A stretch of DNA of 18,519 nt from JBFMEX01 sp040752215. GTDB taxonomy: Bacteria; Pseudomonadota; Alphaproteobacteria; Rhizobiales; Hyphomicrobiaceae. This document shows positions 15,309 through 18,519 of this stretch, one piece after another. Below the pieces are notes generated by a model. The model was given only the letters and a program-made list of their open reading frames with translations. It searched no databases and had not been told where the DNA came from. Where the stretch lies: the NCBI GenBank assembly GCA_040752215.1, contig JBFMEX010000079.1:1-18519 (forward strand), in the 5' to 3' direction. Within the stretch, counting starts at the first letter, position 1. Every line of letters starts with the position of its first letter. A program made the position numbers and the translations under genes.

Positions 15309-15457
15309 CGGGGAGAATGGGAGCGGCAGGGTGTCGTTTGTGATGACGTGAGCCCGCCAGAGCCTCGAGGACGTGTCCGGTCGTTCGGCGCGTCGCTCGC
15401 CTAGCGGATGGTTCGATACGTCCATCGATCGGAGGATTTGGACCGCGATCTTGTCCG

Positions 15458-16051
15458 TCAGGACCGGGCAAATTGAATCAAAGGAGCAACATGGTGATCA
15501 TCCGCGGCGCGCAGGGCGGCGATGTAGCTTGTTCGAAGTTCGCCGACATCATGGAGCGTGCCGCCGCCCCAGCTGAAGGACGGCTGGCCAAGGCGCTCAA
15601 CGAGGAGATCGGCCATGAGCCGGGCGTGACGCCCGTTGCCGTTGGGAAAGGGGTGGATGGCGACGAGGCGGTGATGGAGGTGCACGGCGATCTCATCCGG
15701 TGGAAAGGTCGCGTGGTCGACCCAATAGCGGATGTCGTCGAACATCATGCCGATATCGTTCGCGATCCGGTGCGCCTCGATGCCGATGTTCCGCTCCGTC
15801 AGCCGATTGGTGCCGGCCCAGTCCCAAACGTCGCCGAACATGCGCTTGTGCAGAGTTCTCGCGAAATCAGCATTGAGCATGTCCTTATTGCGCTGCCGGC
15901 GGCCGCGCGCCCATGCGGCTCCCTTCACAATGTTCTCCTGCTCGGCCTCGTTGAGGTCGCGGCGCGTCGTGATCCAGGTCTGTTTGAGACCGAGTCGCTC
16001 GTCAGGCTCCAAGGGCGTGGCGTCGTCGGGCTCCTGAAAGAGATCAGTCAC
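15458..16051 (-). CDS. Mobile mystery protein B (Fic domain protein)
   Basis: A 197-residue Fic-family protein with the full catalytic motif H133-PFPNGNGRHA-R144, the AMP-transferase type, unlike the Doc motif nearby. MFGDVWDWAGTNRLTERNIG and WVDHATFPPDEIAVHLHHRL precede it as in the TIGR02613 'mobile mystery protein B' family. That family is always found with protein A and often on mobile DNA. The start is GTG at 16049-16051, overlapping the last codons and stop of protein A (16044-16046); an upstream ATG at 16126 would read through protein A coding DNA and is rejected. The last strand-helix (HHVAPLIQFARS) is intact. The target is unknown. Confidence 0.88.
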   Translation of the reverse strand: MTDLFQEPDDATPLEPDERLGLKQTWITTRRDLNEAEQENIVKGAAWARGRRQRNKDMLNADFARTLHKRMFGDVWDWAGTNRLTERNIGIEAHRIANDIGMMFDDIRYWVDHATFPPDEIAVHLHHRLVAIHPFPNGNGRHARLMADLLVERLGQPSFSWGGGTLHDVGELRTSYIAALRAADDHHVAPLIQFARS

Positions 16052-16508
16052 GGGTCGCCCACAGATCGCGATCCTTGATGACATCCTGGATGTAGGCCGC
16101 GATACGTTCCTCCAGGGCAGCGTCATCGACGCCCTGGTCCTCCAGCTTCATCGTATGGGCCACGCGCGCCAGATCCTTCATCGCGATGCGGCGCGCACGC
16201 GACTGAACCGCGCCCTCGAGCGATTGCTTCGGCACAAGGGCATAGACGAGGGTGCAGTCGAGGGCTTCGGCCGCCCTGTTCAGCGTCTTGAGTTGGATGG
16301 AGCCTGTCGCCTCGGACTTCTCGATGTCGGCCACGCTTTGCGGCTTGATGTTGAGGCGGGCCGCGAATTGCGGGCCGGTCATGCCGAGAGCATCCCGGAT
16401 GGCGCGTATCCAGCCTTTGGGAGGTGGCGTGAGTCTGATCTCCGGCTTGAGCGGTGCGAGGCGCTCATCGAGACGCTGTCTTGCGCGTTGGCGGATGGCG
16501 TTCTTCAT
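16044..16508 (-). CDS. Mobile mystery protein A (XRE-family helix-turn-helix)
   Basis: A 154-residue protein of the TIGR02612 type. After a basic N-terminus (RQRARQRLDERLAPL), the segment PPPKGWIRAIRDALGMTGPQ then FAARLNIKPQSVADIEKSEA and LKTLNRAAEALDCTLVYALVP (30-93) is an XRE helix-turn-helix, ending in the protein A hallmark VYALVP. A C-terminal helical tail follows. It lies upstream of the Fic gene and overlaps it, the fixed gene order of this pair. It probably serves as antitoxin or repressor. Two palindromes and a near-consensus promoter directly upstream argue for autoregulation. The Shine-Dalgarno before the ATG at 16508 is weak. Confidence 0.9.
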   Translation of the reverse strand: MKNAIRQRARQRLDERLAPLKPEIRLTPPPKGWIRAIRDALGMTGPQFAARLNIKPQSVADIEKSEATGSIQLKTLNRAAEALDCTLVYALVPKQSLEGAVQSRARRIAMKDLARVAHTMKLEDQGVDDAALEERIAAYIQDVIKDRDLWATRD

Positions 16509-16541
16509 AAGGCTAGGACCTGTTCTTCCATAACAAAAATC

Positions 16542-16586
16542 AGGTTATAACCTTATTATATTATCATGAATATCAGGTAGCAACCT
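16542..16586 (-). promoter_or_regulatory. Promoter with two palindromic operators of the mobile mystery pair
   Basis: Minus strand: TTGCTA (16578-16583), 17 bp, TATAAT (16555-16560), a near-consensus sigma-70 promoter. AGGTTATAACCT, a perfect 12-bp palindrome at 16542-16553, covers the predicted start point. AGGTAGCAACCT at 16575-16586 covers the -35. Both sit in a longer shared frame, ATCAGGT..(T/C)AACCTTATT, with a 33-bp step, about three helical turns. Confidence 0.75.
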
Positions 16587-16779
16587 TATTCTCAGATCAA
16601 CATCTCAGGTTTCTGCCTGATGCGCCGCTGTCCGAAGGGCTTCACCCTGGGTCGGTGCTGGAACGTGCCGGTCAGAAGTCTTCTTGAACTCGCGCCGTCT
16701 GTCACTGCATGAAAAGGGGCTGGAGCCGGGGCGAAAAACGGCACGTACCCCTTGGGGTTCCGCAAGAAAGGAGGACCAA

Positions 16780-16881
16780 ATGTTCGCTAAATGTTCTTAT
16801 ACTGCAAACGCCACAAAAGCAAGACGCCGCGGCGACCCATTAGGTCTCTGCGGCGTCCTTGAATTAAACCGGTTGAGGTAA
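16780..16881 (+). CDS. Short ORF (33 codons) with perfect Shine-Dalgarno
   Basis: AAGGAGG at 16768-16774 stands five bases before ATG, the strongest ribosome site in the accessory part. The 33-residue product is basic (KARRRG, ending LELNRLR) with two Cys and is not a membrane peptide, so it does not look like a type I toxin. The frame passes through the GC-rich hairpin at 16823-16857 and is antisense to the candidate small RNA. It may be a leader peptide, a remnant of a longer gene start, or a chance frame. Confidence 0.3.
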   Translation: MFAKCSYTANATKARRRGDPLGLCGVLELNRLR

Positions 16882-16899
16882 CCCGGAACCATGAGGTAG
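16811..16899 (-). ncRNA. Candidate antisense/counter-transcribed small RNA
   Basis: On the minus strand, TTGACA (16930-16935) precedes a TATAA-containing -10 (16905-16911, spacer 18-19 bp). About 90 bases later a well-formed hairpin (16823-16857) is followed by TTGCTTTTGT, a good intrinsic terminator. Inside, CCGG(G)TT-ACCTC-AACCGG (16869-16886) makes a second stem-loop. Promoter, hairpin and terminator hairpin together predict an 85-90-nt structured RNA with no ORF of its own. It is fully antisense to the 33-codon ORF. The layout resembles counter-transcribed RNAs of repABC replicons, but no RepC is encoded downstream. That comparison is inference. Confidence 0.5.
16823..16857 (-). terminator. 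Intrinsic terminator hairpin of the candidate small RNA
   Basis: GACGCCGC (16823-16830) pairs with GCGGCGTC (16850-16857). An inner GACC/GGTC stem closes the CATTA loop, with a 3x3 internal bulge between. The minus-strand flank is TTGCTTTTGTGG, U-rich as required; the plus-strand flank is not. Confidence 0.55.
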
Positions 16900-16904
16900 T
16901 TTGC

Positions 16905-16935
16905 GTTATATGCCACCGATGTCAGGCCTTGTCAA
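16905..16935 (-). promoter_or_regulatory. Promoter of the candidate small RNA
   Basis: A consensus -35 TTGACA at 16930-16935 and a -10 core TATAA within 16905-16911 on the minus strand. The spacing is 18-19 bp for the best hexamers, slightly long. The predicted start is near 16899. Confidence 0.5.
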
Positions 16936-17133
16936 GTCCTCACGTGCAGGCGTGGACTAACAAAGAGTTTTGGCGATACTGACGAAACGCTGGCTGGCCG
17001 GTTTGGTTCCAGCCGTCCCACCCAAGAACCTTACCAATGCCACACACAACAAGCAAGTCGAGCCGAGGCGCCGTCCGGTCATCACAAAGATGGGTATGAG
17101 AATATAACAATCTGATATTACAGGATAAATCTA

Positions 17134-18150
17134 ATGACTGCATCGGGGGCCATAGACGGCGACAACCTATGGATTACTGCCGTTCAGCACGCACTCCCCA
17201 CCTTGAGGGCGCACGCGATAGGGCAACCTCTGCTCAAGAGGCTGGATCAATTGGCGGAGCAGATCCCTTCCGTTCTTTGGAAGACCATACAAGCACTCGT
17301 GGCGCCTGCCCAGGTGCGGGATATGCTCGTCGTGGCATGTTTCAAGAACATCCATCACAACAAGAGGTTACAGGTCGAACATTGCTTTAGGGATGCCGGG
17401 TTCAGGACTCAGGATGCCGGGTCCAGCGAATCGCAGGCGACGGATCATCGAATGCAGATGCAAATGGCGCTCCAGTTTGCCGAGTGTGCCAGGCACGGGG
17501 ACAGTGTCTATGTCGGCGTGGCGTCGGACTATTTTCTGATGTACCCGATCCAAGAAGCCCTTCAGCGCTCGCACATGGACGTGGTGGCAATCAACTTCAA
17601 GAGCAATTCCGGCAGGTTCATGCGCGAAACAAAGGATTTGCGTAGGGAGTTCCGGAATAGGCTCCGGGTACATCACAACGAAGCGGATCCGGATTTCCGG
17701 AAGTTTTGGTTGGCTTGCACCGAGGTCGATCCCCTCCACGCCCGCTGGCGCGCCACGGCGGTGGCGGACAAGGTGAAGGCCAGTGCTATTCGCAGTCTCC
17801 TCTCACGGGAACGCGATATCGCAAGGCCGCGCCGTCCGGGCGAGAAGATGCCCCGACCACCACAAAATTGGGAGCTCAGGGGTTGGATCGGTTCCTGGCT
17901 GGAAAACTACGCCAATTACAGCTCAATGATTGGTGACCCGCCGGTGCCCTGCAGTGACCAAATAATGGACGAGATGTACGCCAGCCTTCGCGACCAGGGT
18001 GTAGTTGAGGAATTTAAGGACCCAAGCTTGCGCCGCGGAAACAATGTCACATTTGTTCGACTGAACCACTCCACGAAAGAAGTGGCGGATAGCGTTGGGC
18101 AGATCGACGCCAATTTCACGCAATACACGCTCGATCACCACGTTCTTTAG
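17134..18150 (+). CDS. Putative NYN/PIN-like nuclease with C-terminal winged-helix-like region
   Basis: A 338-residue protein, not confidently recognised. The N-terminal 155 residues show the order of an NYN (LabA/DUF88-like) RNase domain. A6-I-D8-G-D10-N11-L matches the 'IDGxN' first strand. The next strand is RDMLVVACF (62-70), then DAGFRTQD, with D104 in ATDHRMQMQMAL at the 'vD..l..D' position. VYVGVASDYFLMYPIQEAL (125-143), with D132, resembles 'LvSgDsDF.pl'. The acidic residues D8, D104 and D132 would form the metal site. Residues 250-320 (CSDQIMDEMYASLRDQGVVEEF and NNVTFVRLNH) look like a winged-helix module. An AGGA lies about seven bases before ATG, behind an AT-rich promoter region. 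Composition is less GC-biased than the core genes, consistent with transfer. Confidence 0.65.
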   Translation: MTASGAIDGDNLWITAVQHALPTLRAHAIGQPLLKRLDQLAEQIPSVLWKTIQALVAPAQVRDMLVVACFKNIHHNKRLQVEHCFRDAGFRTQDAGSSESQATDHRMQMQMALQFAECARHGDSVYVGVASDYFLMYPIQEALQRSHMDVVAINFKSNSGRFMRETKDLRREFRNRLRVHHNEADPDFRKFWLACTEVDPLHARWRATAVADKVKASAIRSLLSRERDIARPRRPGEKMPRPPQNWELRGWIGSWLENYANYSSMIGDPPVPCSDQIMDEMYASLRDQGVVEEFKDPSLRRGNNVTFVRLNHSTKEVADSVGQIDANFTQYTLDHHVL

Positions 18151-18200
18151 GTGCGAATGGCACGCCCTGATTCCGCTCGTCGGGCTGCGGGTTTCTTTCT

Positions 18201-18428
18201 TGTCAGCACAAGTCACGAGCGTCGGCGCGTGCTCGTCTAGTGTGTCCTTGGGCGACACCGGCCTGGGACGATTCACCGGCAATAGCTCTGGTGTTGGAGC
18301 GCTGCTGACGAGCGGAGATGGCCATGACCGGCGATGGTAACTAGCGACTAGCAAAAAGGGCGACCAGATATGGTCGCCCTTTTTGTCTGCGTGTTCGACC
18401 CGACGATGGCACCTGTCAGCGCAAGTCA
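18201..18428. repeat. Dispersed 15-bp direct repeat flanking the terminator
   Basis: TGTCAGCACAAGTCA at 18201-18215 and TGTCAGCGCAAGTCA at 18414-18428 differ at one base and are 213 bp apart. A looser relative, TGTCTGCGTG, follows the terminator at about 18384. The meaning is unknown. Confidence 0.45.
18352..18385. terminator. Strong bidirectional intrinsic terminator
   Basis: A perfect 15-bp stem CAAAAAGGGCGACCA / TGGTCGCCCTTTTTG closed by GATA. The A-tract and T-tract make it functional on both strands. It lies about 200 bp after the NYN-like gene, and probably ends that transcript or one entering from the right edge. Confidence 0.85.
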
Positions 18429-18519
18429 GAAGAGCTTGGAGCGTTTGAAATAGTCTGCCGTTGATCGGCACCGGCCTTGACGGGTTGGCGCCAAGTGCAG
18501 GCGAAGAGCGGAGGAGGCC

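Larger units (their letters stand above)
16587..17133. other. Long non-coding-like stretch with RNA features
   Basis: About 550 bp between the mobile mystery operators and the gene at 17134. It contains the short ORF at 16780 and the candidate small RNA at 16811-16899, described separately. ACCCC-TT-GGGGT at 16747-16758 is a small dyad before the short ORF. The last 60 bp before 17134 are AT-rich with TATAAC and GATATT hexamers and probably hold the promoter of that gene. Nothing else is recognised. Confidence 0.4.
18151..18519. other. Gene-free tail of the window
   Basis: No supported gene. It contains a strong terminator at 18352-18385 and a repeated 15-mer (18201 and 18414). A minus-strand open frame through it crosses the terminator and the end of the NYN-like gene and is not accepted as a gene. 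Confidence 0.4.

Noticed and set aside
14808..15425. A 205-codon minus-strand ORF opposite the hypothetical gene at 14910
   Set aside because: No ribosome site or recognisable domain; composition looks like a shadow frame, while the plus-strand ORF has a good Shine-Dalgarno.
16052..16126. Upstream ATG for mobile mystery protein B
   Set aside because: The extra 25 residues are the other frame of protein A; the GTG at 16051 gives the family N-terminus and an overlap consistent with coupling.
16940..17143. A 67-codon minus-strand ORF before the NYN-like gene
   Set aside because: It covers the AT-rich promoter region of the next gene and has no domain or ribosome site.
17923..18471. A 182-codon minus-strand ORF over the end of the NYN-like gene
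   Set aside because: It crosses the strong terminator at 18352-18385 and overlaps antisense to a better gene. The repeated CADK words in it come from the DNA repeats.
12457..18519. CRISPR array, integrase or transposase in the accessory part
   Set aside because: No regularly spaced repeat-spacer units and no recombinase or transposase motifs were found in any frame; only short operator-type repeats are present.

Overview
The window reads as a high-GC alphaproteobacterial chromosome, most likely Hyphomicrobiales (Rhodoplanes/Bradyrhizobium-like). This is inferred from very GC-rich third codon positions, a FixK/FNR box before a long HemN, a K+-independent H+-pyrophosphatase, and the order ubiquinol-cytochrome c chaperone - DUF177 - plsX - fabH - ihfA - merR - tRNA-Pro, which I know from that order. 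No database search was possible.

Layout, core part (1-12456). Positions 1-413 hold the start of a Wzz/GumC-type chain-length protein on the minus strand, divergent from a Wza/GumB-type polysaccharide export lipoprotein (580-1281). The region between them contains a CtrA-like box. hemN (1381-2724) follows, behind a TTGA-N6-TCAA box. Next come a small secreted four-cysteine protein (2937-3281), a DUF937 protein on the minus strand (3485-4333), and the proton-pumping pyrophosphatase hppA (4601-6769), which ends in a strong hairpin. A BamE-type lipoprotein (6932-7432, minus) is divergent from the block chaperone (7561-8112), DUF177 (8127-8669), plsX (8949-9992), fabH (10075-11052), ihfA (11183-11500) and a MerR regulator (11666-12196). 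This block combines respiratory-complex assembly, phospholipid and fatty-acid initiation, and nucleoid and transcription control. A tRNA-Pro(GGG) gene at 12379-12456 closes the core.

Layout, accessory part (12457-18519). Directly after the tRNA 3' end the sequence changes character: GC is lower, there are AT-rich control regions, and the genes are toxin-antitoxin types. This is the classic position of an integrated element, although no integrase and no second tRNA-end repeat is visible here. A compact minus-strand operon encodes a ribbon-helix-helix-like antitoxin, a Doc toxin and a PD-(D/E)XK nuclease-like protein (14564 down to 12598). Its promoter is embedded in three 10-bp-phased repeats. 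A second minus-strand pair is mobile mystery protein A (XRE repressor) and B (Fic), 16508 down to 15458, with a near-consensus sigma-70 promoter overlapped by two palindromic operators. Between that pair and the last gene lies a probable minus-strand small RNA (about 16811-16899), antisense to a 33-codon ORF with a perfect Shine-Dalgarno. The last gene (17134-18150) looks like a divergent NYN/PIN-like RNase with a C-terminal winged-helix-like tail. A strong hairpin terminator follows at 18352-18385.

The best candidates for something undescribed are the antitoxin-Doc-nuclease operon, the NYN-like gene, and the antisense RNA/short ORF pair.
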